From: Bifidobacterium sp.
GTDB lineage: Bacteria > Actinomycetota > Actinomycetes > Actinomycetales > Bifidobacteriaceae
Assembly: GCF_022640935.1 (NCBI RefSeq)
Contig: NZ_JALCCV010000001.1
Location: forward strand, 62,001-126,000
Direction: 5' to 3'
DNA length: 64,000 nucleotides
Positions within the stretch are counted from its first letter, which is position 1, and every line of letters begins with the position of its first letter. A model generated the notes under the pieces. The model was given only the letters and a program-made list of their open reading frames with translations. It did no database searches and had not been told where the DNA came from. Positions 48,701 to 57,687 of this stretch are shown here, piece by piece. A program made the translations under genes and the position numbers.

Positions 48701-49811
48701 AGCGAAGGCGCAGACCGGCATAGCCAGTTGGCCTGATTTCACGCATGTATTCACCGAGGCGGCGATCCATGTGGTCGGCGCGCAGATCCATCCGCAGGTG
48801 TTCGAAGGGGACCAGTGGTCGAAGCTGCCGGCATACCTGCGCATGAATTTCGTCATTGAGAAGCCACATCATGCCAGTTCGCCTGGCCGTCATGGCGCGC
48901 ATCTCCCCCGTTCCGCGAACCCGGTAACCGTGCTGGGCTCGGGGCGCTCGCTGGTCGAACTGCAGCGGCATTTCGCGGCGCAGGCCGAGGCCTCGGCCCG
49001 GCTGGTCGTGCGTGGCCAGGCCCAGTCGGCCGGTGCGCAGGGCAGGCTGGTCGAACAGGCGAATCTGCTGCACAAGGCCGGCGCCACCACGCAATCACGC
49101 GCGACGATGCTCTGGCAGGGAGCATTGGACAGGCTGCGTCTTCCCAGCGAACGCATTTCCTCACGCTGGCTGGGGACCGAGGCGCTGATGCTCGCCTCGG
49201 CGCCATACGATTCGACCAAGGCACTGAGCGAGGACCTGCAATTGGCTGCCGTCAAGCGGCTGCTGCCCGACATCGATCAGCTGGACGACGACGATGCTCT
49301 GGCGCAGGCCGTGGCCGGCGTTGGGCAGGTGTACGAGGACACGGTCTATGCGGTGGCACGCGATGTGACCACGATCCTGAAGCGATATGCCGAAGTCGAC
49401 AAGGCGGTATCCGGCCCGGCCGACCTGCCGATGCTCTCCGTGCTGCAATCGGTGCGCGAGCATATCGCGTCGCTGGTACGCACAGGCTTCATTGGCGCCG
49501 CTCCCCCGGATGCGCTGGGCTCCTTCGAGCGTTATCTCCATGCCGACCTGCTGCGCCTGAACAAGGCGAAAACCGACAAGAACCGCGATGTGCGCTGGGC
49601 TTGGGAGGCAGACGAGGCCCGTCAGCTCGTCGAACGCTTCCACGGCAAGGCGAAGGCCGAGCCTGCCGGCCCACGCCATGAGACAATGGGCAAACGTTAC
49701 ACCGCTGCGCGCTGGCTGCTCGAGGAATTCTATGTCTCCCTCTGGGCGCAGGAGCTCGGCACCGCGAAGCCTGTCAGCTTGCGACGGATTGGGAAAGCGC
49801 TCGAGGGATAG
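45720..49811 (+). CDS. hrpA: ATP-dependent RNA helicase HrpA (DEAH)
   Basis: 'VSGQTGSGKTTQIPKILLEMG', 'IIIDEAHERSLNIDFLLGYL', 'TSATIDSVKF', 'DQRSGRCGRVADGIAIRLY'; ATGA overlap with the upstream stop. Confidence 0.95.
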   Translation: MKYEYPQELPVSAAHDEIAAAVSASQVVIVSGQTGSGKTTQIPKILLEMGRGTHGHQIVHTQPRRIAARTVAERIASEMEVRLGDEIGYQVRFTDASSPKTRLRIVTDGILLAQIQRDPRLSQYDTIIIDEAHERSLNIDFLLGYLTSLLPQRRDLKLVITSATIDSVKFQHHFEQALHRPVPVIEVSGRTYPVQIVYEPLGSAPALMRHVPGFEHQASDDMGGGTSRPGHAADADMAMAVARACAELVIHASHERGARDILVFASGEHDIREFETALRRHFGPRSDDMRRGDAIEIMPLFARLSSKEQHKVFEPHAHQRIVIATNVAETSLTVPGIRYVVDPGTARISRYSKSAKVQRLPIEPISQASADQRSGRCGRVADGIAIRLYAKDDYETRPRFTEPEILRTSLGAVVLHMLSVGVAKNAGDVTHFGFIDPPDVKAVSDGFTELTELRAVARRHGEMTLTRTGRQLARIPIDIRLGRMLIEAAHATTPNTLAAVLVIVAFLSLQDPRERPDEAHEEADRIHNRYADPSSDFLTALNLWDRVFQADGNPSNGALRRLCKTEYLSFLRLRQWHDLVTQLGDMCHELKFTLGEPQPASRPTLDIRQLPLNQQGAHSLCCSWDAQGIHTAMLAGLLSMIGMQVVREPKASEFTGLKGAAKARAMKRAAKRSHNDYQGARGTRFALFPASAVAKTTPPWVMSTELVETSRLWARYSAAIDPAWAEPLAGSLTRTTYAEPHWSASRGAAVAKAKILLYGLPIVQDRTVQWGRINPVEARDFLIRQGLVEGDIQQRFSYDDFVTHNLDVLHDAAEDTSRTRQAAASVSDEDLYDFYSAVIPTDVTSLADLAKWWRLEHDRHPQLLDFDPEAVERLQTGGSVSLADYPDRWHALGTDGTALDLRLSYVYDPHDPADGVSIHVPITALSRLRPEQFTWNVPGLLDELIVAMIKSLPKALRVQFVPAPDTARAIRAYIDDHYPELPGSGADGQPNIPPAKAQTGIASWPDFTHVFTEAAIHVVGAQIHPQVFEGDQWSKLPAYLRMNFVIEKPHHASSPGRHGAHLPRSANPVTVLGSGRSLVELQRHFAAQAEASARLVVRGQAQSAGAQGRLVEQANLLHKAGATTQSRATMLWQGALDRLRLPSERISSRWLGTEALMLASAPYDSTKALSEDLQLAAVKRLLPDIDQLDDDDALAQAVAGVGQVYEDTVYAVARDVTTILKRYAEVDKAVSGPADLPMLSVLQSVREHIASLVRTGFIGAAPPDALGSFERYLHADLLRLNKAKTDKNRDVRWAWEADEARQLVERFHGKAKAEPAGPRHETMGKRYTAARWLLEEFYVSLWAQELGTAKPVSLRRIGKALEG

Positions 49812-49816
49812 GCGCC

Positions 49817-50770
49817 ATGGCACGCGATTCCCTCTGGTGGCGGCGTTCGGCCGGATCGGCGCGGCGCTCACACGATTCACATCAGGGCCGCCGCCAACGG
49901 CACGGTTGGCGGCGGCGCCGCAGGCTCGGGGGCAAGCTGCACCGCCGCAGGCACTCGAGGATCGCGCGCATAATCGGCGGCATTATGGCGGTGGCGTGCG
50001 TGCTGGCTGTGGGTTTAGGGCTGGCACGATTCATGCAATGGGAATATGAAATCAGCGCGGTCCAAGGTGAACAGGATGCGGTGGCCCGACGATACGGCTT
50101 CAATCCAGGCAATATCATCTCCGACGGCCAGTTCTTCAACGGCAATGCGATGAGCCGAGCAGAGATCCAGTCCTTTCTCAACGTCCACGGGGCATCGTGC
50201 TCGGGCGGCCGCTGCCTTAAATCCAAGACCTTCGACACCGTGGATCGGCCTGCCGACAATCTGTGCGACGCCTACACAGGGGCCAACGGCGAGTCGGCCG
50301 CCGCAATCATCGACAAAGCGGCTCGGGCATGCGATATCAGCCAGAAAGTGCTGCTTACCATGGTGCAAAAAGAGCAGCACCTCGTGACCGCGGCCGCTCC
50401 CACCGATTTCCAGTACAAGGCGGCGATGGGCCTGAGCTGCCCGGACTCCGCGGACTGCGACCCGGCATATGCGGGATTCTTCAACCAAGTCTATGGCGCG
50501 GCACGGCGCTACCAGTATTATCGCGCGCACGCCAAAAACTATCGATACCATGCCGGAACCTTGAACTATGTGGCCTACCATCCCGATAAGGCCTGCGGAG
50601 GCAGCACGGTCTACATTGAGAACGAGGCCACCGCGCTACTATACGTTTACACGCCCTACCAGCCGAATTCGGCTGCGCTGCGCGCCAATACGGGCGATTC
50701 TTGTTCGAGCTACGGCAACCGGAATTTCTCCCTCATCTACCGCAACTGGTTCGGCGACCCCGGCCGTTGA
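49817..50770 (+). CDS. Membrane-anchored extracellular protein of the actinobacterial 'FNPGNIISD' family (unknown function, possible wall hydrolase)
   Basis: Arg-rich N-terminus, TM 'IIGGIMAVACVLAVGLGLARFM', then 'RYGFNPGNIISDGQFFNGNAMSRAEIQSFLN...LLTMVQKEQHLVT...SYGNRNFSLIYRNWFGDPGR'. Confidence 0.7.
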   Translation: MARDSLWWRRSAGSARRSHDSHQGRRQRHGWRRRRRLGGKLHRRRHSRIARIIGGIMAVACVLAVGLGLARFMQWEYEISAVQGEQDAVARRYGFNPGNIISDGQFFNGNAMSRAEIQSFLNVHGASCSGGRCLKSKTFDTVDRPADNLCDAYTGANGESAAAIIDKAARACDISQKVLLTMVQKEQHLVTAAAPTDFQYKAAMGLSCPDSADCDPAYAGFFNQVYGAARRYQYYRAHAKNYRYHAGTLNYVAYHPDKACGGSTVYIENEATALLYVYTPYQPNSAALRANTGDSCSSYGNRNFSLIYRNWFGDPGR

Positions 50771-50786
50771 ACCACTGGGCCAGAGT

Positions 50787-52076
50787 CTACAACGGCTCTG
50801 CCGCGGCGCGACGGTCGTTGCCAGCGTCCAGTTGCCGTTTGAGCATCGTGGCGGTCCCGACAGCCAACAATGCGAAAACGGCCCCGGCAGGGCCCAGCCA
50901 CAGCAGCCCGGCACGATCATTGACCAGTCCTCCAGCGGCCGATCCGAGGGCGATGCCGGTGTTGAACGACATCGAGTTGAGCGAGGATGCAAGATTGAGG
51001 GAACCGGGATGCGCGGATGATGCCACATCCATATAGAGCACCTGAGAAGAGGCGTTCTGCAAATACATGAGCATACCCAACACCACCAAGGCGACCGCCC
51101 CATACCAAGGCGCGATGCCAGTCAAAGCAAGCGAACACAGCACCATGGTCTGAAGCGCATAAACCGGCCGGATATGCGTCAGCGGCTCGATGCCACGTCC
51201 CCGGCTCGCAAGGCGGCCGCTATAGAGGTTGCTCCATAGGCACGCAACGCCGAACACGACAAGGCCGAAACTCAGCAAATGTTCCGGCATGTGGATCTCA
51301 TCACGCATGATCGGCGTGAGATAGGTGTAGAACACGTAGCTCGCCGCCGCGCCGAACACGACATCAAGCACGCCCAGCTGGATGCGCCGATCAAAAAACA
51401 GCCGGAATTGGGCGAGGAAACCAATGCGCATCGTGTGGCTGTTGCGTGGCAGCGCCACGAGCATCAGCACGATGACGGCCACAGTCAGCAGGTCGATGAG
51501 ATGAAACGACCAACGCCAGCCGAACGTGTTCGCCACCCACGTGCCGACGGGCACGCCGAGAACGGAGGCGATAGAAAAGCCGGAGAACACCCAGGAGATG
51601 AACATTGTGCGGTAGCGTTCGCTGGTCACATCGGGAGCGTAGGTCATCGACAGCGCCACAAGCGTGCCTGAAACCAGCGCGATGACGACGCGTGACGCAA
51701 CCAGCATGGCAAAAGACACGGCGAACGCGCACATGATATTGCCCGCCAAGAACACGAGCGCCAATGCCAGATGCGTGGCGAAGCGCGGGAAACGGCAGCT
51801 CAGGGCCGATCCCAGCGGCGTGGCGGGAGCATAGACAAAGGCGAACAGCGAGACGAGATTGCCCACTGACACTTCGCTGACCGACAAGCCGTGCGCGATG
51901 TCGGGCAGGATGCCCACGATGATGAATTCGCTCATGCCTAGGATGAAGCTCAGCGCCACGAGCGTCAGCACCGGAAGCGTGAAGAAGCGTTCGCGTCGGC
52001 CGCTTCCAGGCGCGAGCGACCCAGCGCTAGCACTCATACCGTCTGTCCCACTGCGCTTTCTCCCTCTCGGCTGCAT
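50787..52076 (-). CDS. MFS transporter (arabinose-efflux/DHA1 type)
   Basis: 'LTLVALSFILGMSEFIIVGILPDIAHGLSVSEVSVGNLVSLFAFVYAPATPLGSALSCR', 12-TM pattern. Confidence 0.88.
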   Translation of the reverse strand: MQPRGRKRSGTDGMSASAGSLAPGSGRRERFFTLPVLTLVALSFILGMSEFIIVGILPDIAHGLSVSEVSVGNLVSLFAFVYAPATPLGSALSCRFPRFATHLALALVFLAGNIMCAFAVSFAMLVASRVVIALVSGTLVALSMTYAPDVTSERYRTMFISWVFSGFSIASVLGVPVGTWVANTFGWRWSFHLIDLLTVAVIVLMLVALPRNSHTMRIGFLAQFRLFFDRRIQLGVLDVVFGAAASYVFYTYLTPIMRDEIHMPEHLLSFGLVVFGVACLWSNLYSGRLASRGRGIEPLTHIRPVYALQTMVLCSLALTGIAPWYGAVALVVLGMLMYLQNASSQVLYMDVASSAHPGSLNLASSLNSMSFNTGIALGSAAGGLVNDRAGLLWLGPAGAVFALLAVGTATMLKRQLDAGNDRRAAAEPL

Positions 52077-52093
52077 GCTTGCCAACGCCGTGG

Positions 52094-53431
52094 CTACAGC
52101 TTCGGCAGGAACTTCTTGAGCTCGTAGGCGGTGACCTGACGGCGGTAATCTTCCCATTCGCTGCGCTTGTTGCGCAGGAAGTATTCGAAGGCGTGCTCGC
52201 CCAAGACGCCCGCCACGAAATCGGATTTCTCCATGATTCTCAGGGCTTCGTCAAGCGATTCCGGCAGCGGCTGAATGCCCATCGCCTTGCGTTCGGCATC
52301 GGTGAGCTCCCAGACGGCGTCGCTGGTCGGCTCGCCAAGCTGCATCTGCTGCTCGATGCCGTCAAGCCCTGCCGCAAGCAGCACGGAATACGCCAGATAC
52401 GGGTTGGCGACCGGGTCGAGCGCACGGAACTCCATGCGAGAGGAATTGCCTTTGCCCGGCTTGTATTGCGGCACGCGCAGCAGCGCGGAACGGTTGTTGT
52501 GGCCCCAGCACACGTAGCTCGGAGCCTCGTTGCCGCCCCACAGGCGCTTGTAGGAGTTGACGTACTGGTCTGTCACCGCGCAGATCTCGGAGGCATGATA
52601 CAGGATGCCAGCGGCGAATTGCCGCGCGATCAGCGACATGTTGAATTCTTGGCCCGCCTCGTAGAAGGCGTTCGCGTCACCTTCGAACAGACTCAGATGC
52701 GTGTGCATGCCCGAGCCCGGCTGATCGGTGAGCGGCTTGGGCATGAAGCTGGCATGGATGCCGCGCTCCAAGCCAATCTCCTTGATCACCGTGCGGAAGG
52801 TCATGATGTTGTCAGCCGTGGTCAGGGCATCGGCGTATCGCAAATCGATCTCGTTCTGGCCGGGACCGCTCTCATGATGCGAGTATTCAACCGAAATGCC
52901 CATCTGCTCGAGCATGTTGACGGCGGCTCGTCGAAAGTCCATCCCCGGGCTGCGCGGCACATGGTCGAAGTACCCGCCTTCGTCGATCGGCGTGGGCGCC
53001 TTCGACCAGTCCTCCTGCTGTTCGAAGAGGTAGAACTCGATCTCCGGATGCACGTAGAAGGTGAAGCCCTTCTCCTTGGCCTTGGCCAGCGTCGTTTTGA
53101 GCACGTGGCGCGGGTCTCCCAGCGACGGCTCGCCATCCGGGGTGAGGATGTCGCAGAACATGCGCGCGGTGCCTTGCGGACCATCCCGCCACGGCAACAC
53201 CTGGAAGGTCGATGGGTCAGGGCTCACGATCATGTCGTCCTCCGACACTCGCGTCATGCCTTCGATCGCCGAACCGTCGAATCCCAAGCCTTCTTCGAAG
53301 GCCGCTTCCAACTCGGCGGGCGCGATGGCCACGGACTTCAACGTCCCCAGCACATCGGTGAACCACAATCGTATGAAGCGTACGTCGCGTTCCTCGACCG
53401 TGCGCAACGCGAACTCTTGCTGCTTATCCAT
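52094..53431 (-). CDS. glnA: Glutamine synthetase type I
   Basis: 'DVRFIRLWFTDVLGTLKSVAIAPAELEAAFEEGLGFDGSAIEGM', 'MPKPLTDQPGSGMHTHLSLF', 'RVPQYKPGKGNSSRMEFRALDPVANPYLAYS'. Confidence 0.96.
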   Translation of the reverse strand: MDKQQEFALRTVEERDVRFIRLWFTDVLGTLKSVAIAPAELEAAFEEGLGFDGSAIEGMTRVSEDDMIVSPDPSTFQVLPWRDGPQGTARMFCDILTPDGEPSLGDPRHVLKTTLAKAKEKGFTFYVHPEIEFYLFEQQEDWSKAPTPIDEGGYFDHVPRSPGMDFRRAAVNMLEQMGISVEYSHHESGPGQNEIDLRYADALTTADNIMTFRTVIKEIGLERGIHASFMPKPLTDQPGSGMHTHLSLFEGDANAFYEAGQEFNMSLIARQFAAGILYHASEICAVTDQYVNSYKRLWGGNEAPSYVCWGHNNRSALLRVPQYKPGKGNSSRMEFRALDPVANPYLAYSVLLAAGLDGIEQQMQLGEPTSDAVWELTDAERKAMGIQPLPESLDEALRIMEKSDFVAGVLGEHAFEYFLRNKRSEWEDYRRQVTAYELKKFLPKL

Positions 53432-53534
53432 ATGGCATATGCTCCCATGCGTTTATTACGGCGACTTAACGCGTGGATGCGCCGTGTCGCCGACCTGATT
53501 TTCCCATCAGGATTATCTGCTCACGATTGTCTGT

Positions 53535-54278
53535 TCAGGCCCCGACGATGCCGGCCGAGGACATCATCCGCAAGGCCTGCTGCAGGCTAAAGGCGCGCGC
53601 ATACAACGCCTTGCCCAGAATCGCGCTGTCCACGCCGAACGGCTCCAACTCGTCTATCGCGCGCAGGTCGTCCAATGACGATATGCCGCCCGAGGCCGTG
53701 ACTTTGGCGTCGGTGCGCTGCGCGACTTCGCGCAGCAGGTCGAGGTTCGGCCCACTCATCATGCCGTCGCGCGTCACGTCGGTGACCACATAGCGCGCGC
53801 AGCCAGCCGTATTGAGCATGTCCATGGTTTCGAATAGCTCGCCGCCTTCTTTAACCCAGCCGCGGGCAGCCAGCGTATGCCCGCGCACATCCAGCCCGAT
53901 AGCCACTTTCTCGCCGTATTCGCCGATAGCGCGCTTGGTCCAGTCGGGATTCTCCAACGCGGCGGTGCCAATGTTGACACGGGCCGCGCCGGCGTCGAGC
54001 GCGGCCTTGAGGCTCTCGTCGTCGCGCATGCCGCCGCTCATCTCGATATTGACCTTGCCGCCGAGTTCGGCGACGATCTCGCGCAGCCGGGCACGGTTGT
54101 CGCCCGTGCCAAAAGCCGCATCCAGATCCACGAGATGGATCCACGAGGCGCCGGCCTCAACCCATGTGCGGGCAGCCTCCAGCGGGCTGCCGTAATCGGT
54201 TTCGGAACCGGATTCGCCCTGCCTCAAGCGCACGGCCTTGCCCTCACGCACGTCGACGGCCGGAAGAAGCGTCAGCAT
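53535..54278 (-). CDS. priA: Phosphoribosyl isomerase A (HisA/PriA)
   Basis: '[56 protein letters not shown]', '[19 protein letters not shown]'; no trpF seen here, so the bifunctional call is by family. Confidence 0.92.
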   Translation of the reverse strand: MLTLLPAVDVREGKAVRLRQGESGSETDYGSPLEAARTWVEAGASWIHLVDLDAAFGTGDNRARLREIVAELGGKVNIEMSGGMRDDESLKAALDAGAARVNIGTAALENPDWTKRAIGEYGEKVAIGLDVRGHTLAARGWVKEGGELFETMDMLNTAGCARYVVTDVTRDGMMSGPNLDLLREVAQRTDAKVTASGGISSLDDLRAIDELEPFGVDSAILGKALYARAFSLQQALRMMSSAGIVGA

Positions 54279-54366
54279 ATCGCCATCCTTTCCTGCAGAT
54301 TGCCTGCACAGTATTGTCGCGGTGTTGTTCTCATGTGTTGCTCCCGCAGTGTCGTCCATGCAATGT

Positions 54367-55014
54367 TCAGAAAGTCGCCACCCAATTGCGCAGCAGCTGG
54401 GCGCCCGCCTCTGCTGATTTCTCAGGGTGGAACTGCGTGGCTGACAACGCCCCACGTTCGTACGCCGCCACGAACCTCGTTTGGCCATATTGGCACCACG
54501 CGACGCGCTGCGGCGCGCCGCCGAAGTCGATCTGCAGCGGCGCGCCGTCAATCGGCTCGGCCTGCGCCGCCGCATATGAGTGCACGAAGTAGAAGCGCTC
54601 GTCCGCTATGCCGTCCAGCAGCGTCGTGCCGTCGGGGGCCTGAAGCGTATTCCAGCCCATATGCGGAATGACATCGGCCTGGATGCGTTCGACGGAGCCG
54701 CCGATCAGGCCCAGGCCTTGCGCCTCGGCGCCGTTTTCATTGCCTCGTTGGAACAGGATCTGCTGGCCGACGCAGACGCCGAGCACGGGCCGACCGGCCC
54801 GCAGCCGGTCATAGATGACCCGGTCTCCCCCGACCTGCTTGAGACCATCCATGCACGCGGCGAACGCGCCTACGCCCGGCACCACGAGCCCATCGGCCTC
54901 CAAGGCCTGGCGATGGTCAGAGGTCAGTGTCGCGTCGACTCCGATGTTGGCGAGCGCGCGCAGCATCGAGCGCACGTTGCCGAATCCGTAATCGAATACC
55001 ACGGCTGTAGTCAT
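54367..55014 (-). CDS. hisH: Imidazole glycerol phosphate synthase glutaminase subunit
   Basis: '[17 protein letters not shown]', '[15 protein letters not shown]', '[18 protein letters not shown]'. Confidence 0.95.
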   Translation of the reverse strand: MTTAVVFDYGFGNVRSMLRALANIGVDATLTSDHRQALEADGLVVPGVGAFAACMDGLKQVGGDRVIYDRLRAGRPVLGVCVGQQILFQRGNENGAEAQGLGLIGGSVERIQADVIPHMGWNTLQAPDGTTLLDGIADERFYFVHSYAAAQAEPIDGAPLQIDFGGAPQRVAWCQYGQTRFVAAYERGALSATQFHPEKSAEAGAQLLRNWVATF

Positions 55015-55060
55015 AAGCTGCTCCTTGTCGTTTCCTGCGATGATATCGCAGCGCCTGGCG

Positions 55061-55786
55061 TTATTGGATGCTCGAACTGCCGCGGCCGAAGCGCGTATGG
55101 TCGGCGATGACTTTCATCGCCTGGTCGCGGCTCAGCGCCCCCGAATCGATGCTGTGCAGCCCTTGGGCGCGCAAATCCTCCAGGTTTGCGATGCCCAGCA
55201 TAAGGTCTTCGACGAACCCCGGCGTGGAGGCGAAGAGAATCGGCGGCGCGAAGGTCTGTCCCGCTTCGCCATGCAGGTAAAGCGTCGATTCGAGTTTGTC
55301 CGCCCGATTCACCGCCAGCACCGCAGCCATGCCTGAGACGACTGTGGTGAGGTCCTTGGCCGCTGACTCGGGAGCATCGCCGTCGAGATTACGCAGCACG
55401 GCCACCGCGCCCTGCTCCGAGCCTATGCAATCGGCCGCGATGTCGGCGAGCTGGCAGAACGCAGCAAGCAGCCGGGCCGAAGCGAGCCGGGTGATGAGCG
55501 CAGCGGTTTTCGCCTTGTCGCCGACCAGGCCCTTCAGCTCCTCGTCGAAGTCGTCGCCGGCAGATGTACCAGCGCCCCCGTCAACACCGTCATCTGCACC
55601 TTGGCCAGCGCCCTTGCCAGTGGTATCACTGTCGTTCGGCAATTCCGGCTGCCCGGGCTCCTGCCCGTCGAATTCCTTTTCGAATCCTTCCAGCGCAGCC
55701 TGAAGCTCCTCGTCGCTGAAATGCACATCGTCGAAATCCCCCTGCGGAGAGCCGCCATCATCCGGCGTGGCGTCGTCGGCCATCAC
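55061..55786 (-). CDS. Uncharacterised acidic protein in the his operon
   Basis: 241 aa, Asp/Gly-rich N-terminal half, folded C-terminal half; start overlaps hisB stop (ATGATGGCC at 55786/55783). Confidence 0.8.
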   Translation of the reverse strand: MMADDATPDDGGSPQGDFDDVHFSDEELQAALEGFEKEFDGQEPGQPELPNDSDTTGKGAGQGADDGVDGGAGTSAGDDFDEELKGLVGDKAKTAALITRLASARLLAAFCQLADIAADCIGSEQGAVAVLRNLDGDAPESAAKDLTTVVSGMAAVLAVNRADKLESTLYLHGEAGQTFAPPILFASTPGFVEDLMLGIANLEDLRAQGLHSIDSGALSRDQAMKVIADHTRFGRGSSSIQ

Positions 55787-56382
55787 AGCGCCCCTTTCGT
55801 GCTCGGAATGCCTTTCACCCGCGGATCGGGCTCGACGGCGAAGCGCAGCGCACGAGCCAGCGCCTTAAACTCCGCTTCGGCGATATGATGGGGGTCGCGC
55901 CCGGCGATAAGCTGCATATGCAAACAGATGCCGGCGTGGAAGGCGATCGATTCCATGACGTGGCGCACCAACGACCCGGTAAAATGCCCGCCGATCAATG
56001 CAAACTCGAATCCTGTCGGCTCCCCTGTGCACACGGCGTAGGGACGGCCCGAAATGTCGATGACCGCCTTGGCCAACGCCTCGTCGAGCGGTACAGTCGC
56101 ATCGGCGAAACGACGGATGCCCCGTTTGTCTCCCAGCGCCTGCTTGAGCGCCTCTCCGAAGACGATGGCGGTGTCCTCGACGGTGTGATGCACGTCGATG
56201 TCGGTGTCCCCCGAGGCTTTGATGCGCAGGTCGATAAGCGAATGCTTGCCCAAGGCCGTCATCATATGGTTGAAGAACGGCACGGAAGTGTCGATGTCGG
56301 TCGCACCGGTGCCGTCGAGATCGAGGCTCAGCTCGATATTGGATTCACTGGTCTTTCTGACGATGCTGGCCGTGCGTGCCAT
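55783..56382 (-). CDS. hisB: Imidazoleglycerol-phosphate dehydratase
   Basis: '[48 protein letters not shown]', '[16 protein letters not shown]'. Confidence 0.97.
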   Translation of the reverse strand: MARTASIVRKTSESNIELSLDLDGTGATDIDTSVPFFNHMMTALGKHSLIDLRIKASGDTDIDVHHTVEDTAIVFGEALKQALGDKRGIRRFADATVPLDEALAKAVIDISGRPYAVCTGEPTGFEFALIGGHFTGSLVRHVMESIAFHAGICLHMQLIAGRDPHHIAEAEFKALARALRFAVEPDPRVKGIPSTKGAL

Positions 56383-56502
56383 GGATTTCCCTCCCCGGTT
56401 CGCAGTCGTTCCCCTCATCCGCATGCTGCCTAAGACGGATTCAGACGAGGGACATGCCTACTGCCGTGCTGCTGTTGCTATACTTTTCAATGCCCGTTTC
56501 AA

Positions 56503-57687
56503 CTACTCTGCCCGTTCCACTATAGGCAGGACTTCGGTCAACGCCTCGCGGAATCGCGCCATCTCCTCGTCTGTGCCCATGCATACGCGCAGCCAGCCGT
56601 CCGGCCCGACCACGCGGATGAGGACGCCTCGGTCCAGCAGCTCGTCGAAGATGCGCTCACGATCATCGAAGCGGCCGCCGAAAAGCAGGAAGTTCGATGC
56701 CGAAGGCGCGACTTGGAGCGCCTGACCCTTGTAGCGCAGGGTCTTAAGCCAATGTGCCGTCTGCTGACGGATGTCGCGCAAGTGCAACACCCGCGCAAGC
56801 TGCTCGTCGGTATGCTCGAAGGCGGCTAGCGCGGCCGCCTGCGTGACGGCAGAAAGATGATAGGGCATGCGCACGATGCGCACGCAGTCGATGATGCCTT
56901 GGGATGCGGCCAGATAGCCCACGCGCGCGCCGGCGAAGGCAAAAGCCTTGCTCATCGTGCGGCTCACCGCAAGGTTCGGGTGCTGGCCGATCAGGGTAGC
57001 CGCCGAGGGGACGCCCGGGTCGCGGAATTCGATATAGGCCTCGTCGACGACGACGATCGGGTGCACGCCCTCGTTCGCGCCGCTGACCGGGGCCTGTTCG
57101 CAAGCCTCAAGAATGCGCCTGAGATCATCCATCGGCAATGTCGTGCCGGTCGGATTGTTGGGGCTGGTGAGCACCACCATCGAAGGACCGACATCTCGGA
57201 TCGCTGCGATCGTCGCGTCGACGTCGAGTGTGAAATCCGCGTTGCGGTGCGCCAAACGCCATGCAGTGAAGGTGTCGCGCGCGTATTCGGGGTACATGGA
57301 GTAGGTGGGATCAGCGCCCAAGGCGGTCCGTCCCGGGCCTCCGAAGGCCTGGAAGAGCTGGAGCATGATCTCGTTGGAACCGTTCGCGCCCCAGAGTTGC
57401 TCGACCTTCAGCGCTGCTCCGGATTCGCGGGCCAGATAATCGCAGAACGCCTGCCGCAGCTCGGTATGCTCGCGGTCGGGATACCGGTTGAGCGTCGGCG
57501 CGATGGCCGCGACCCGTGCGGCGATCGCCTTGACGACGCCCGGGTCGGGCGGATACGGGTTCTCGTTGACGTTCAAGCATACCGGCACGTCGAGCTGTGG
57601 AGCGCCGTACGGCTCCTCCCCGATCAGATCGTTGCGCAGCGGCAGCGACGCTGGAATGGCATTGCCTGGACCCTCGGATGCGCTCAT
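56503..57687 (-). CDS. hisC: Histidinol-phosphate aminotransferase
   Basis: 'LNVNENPYPPDPGVVKAIA', 'LTSPNNPTGTTLPMDDL', 'VVDEAYIEF', 'SRTMSKAFAFAGARVGYL'. Confidence 0.96.
   Translation of the reverse strand: MSASEGPGNAIPASLPLRNDLIGEEPYGAPQLDVPVCLNVNENPYPPDPGVVKAIAARVAAIAPTLNRYPDREHTELRQAFCDYLARESGAALKVEQLWGANGSNEIMLQLFQAFGGPGRTALGADPTYSMYPEYARDTFTAWRLAHRNADFTLDVDATIAAIRDVGPSMVVLTSPNNPTGTTLPMDDLRRILEACEQAPVSGANEGVHPIVVVDEAYIEFRDPGVPSAATLIGQHPNLAVSRTMSKAFAFAGARVGYLAASQGIIDCVRIVRMPYHLSAVTQAAALAAFEHTDEQLARVLHLRDIRQQTAHWLKTLRYKGQALQVAPSASNFLLFGGRFDDRERIFDELLDRGVLIRVVGPDGWLRVCMGTDEEMARFREALTEVLPIVERAE

Noticed and set aside
52079-53590. 503-aa plus-strand ORF
   Set aside because: Antisense to glnA, which has unambiguous motifs on the other strand.
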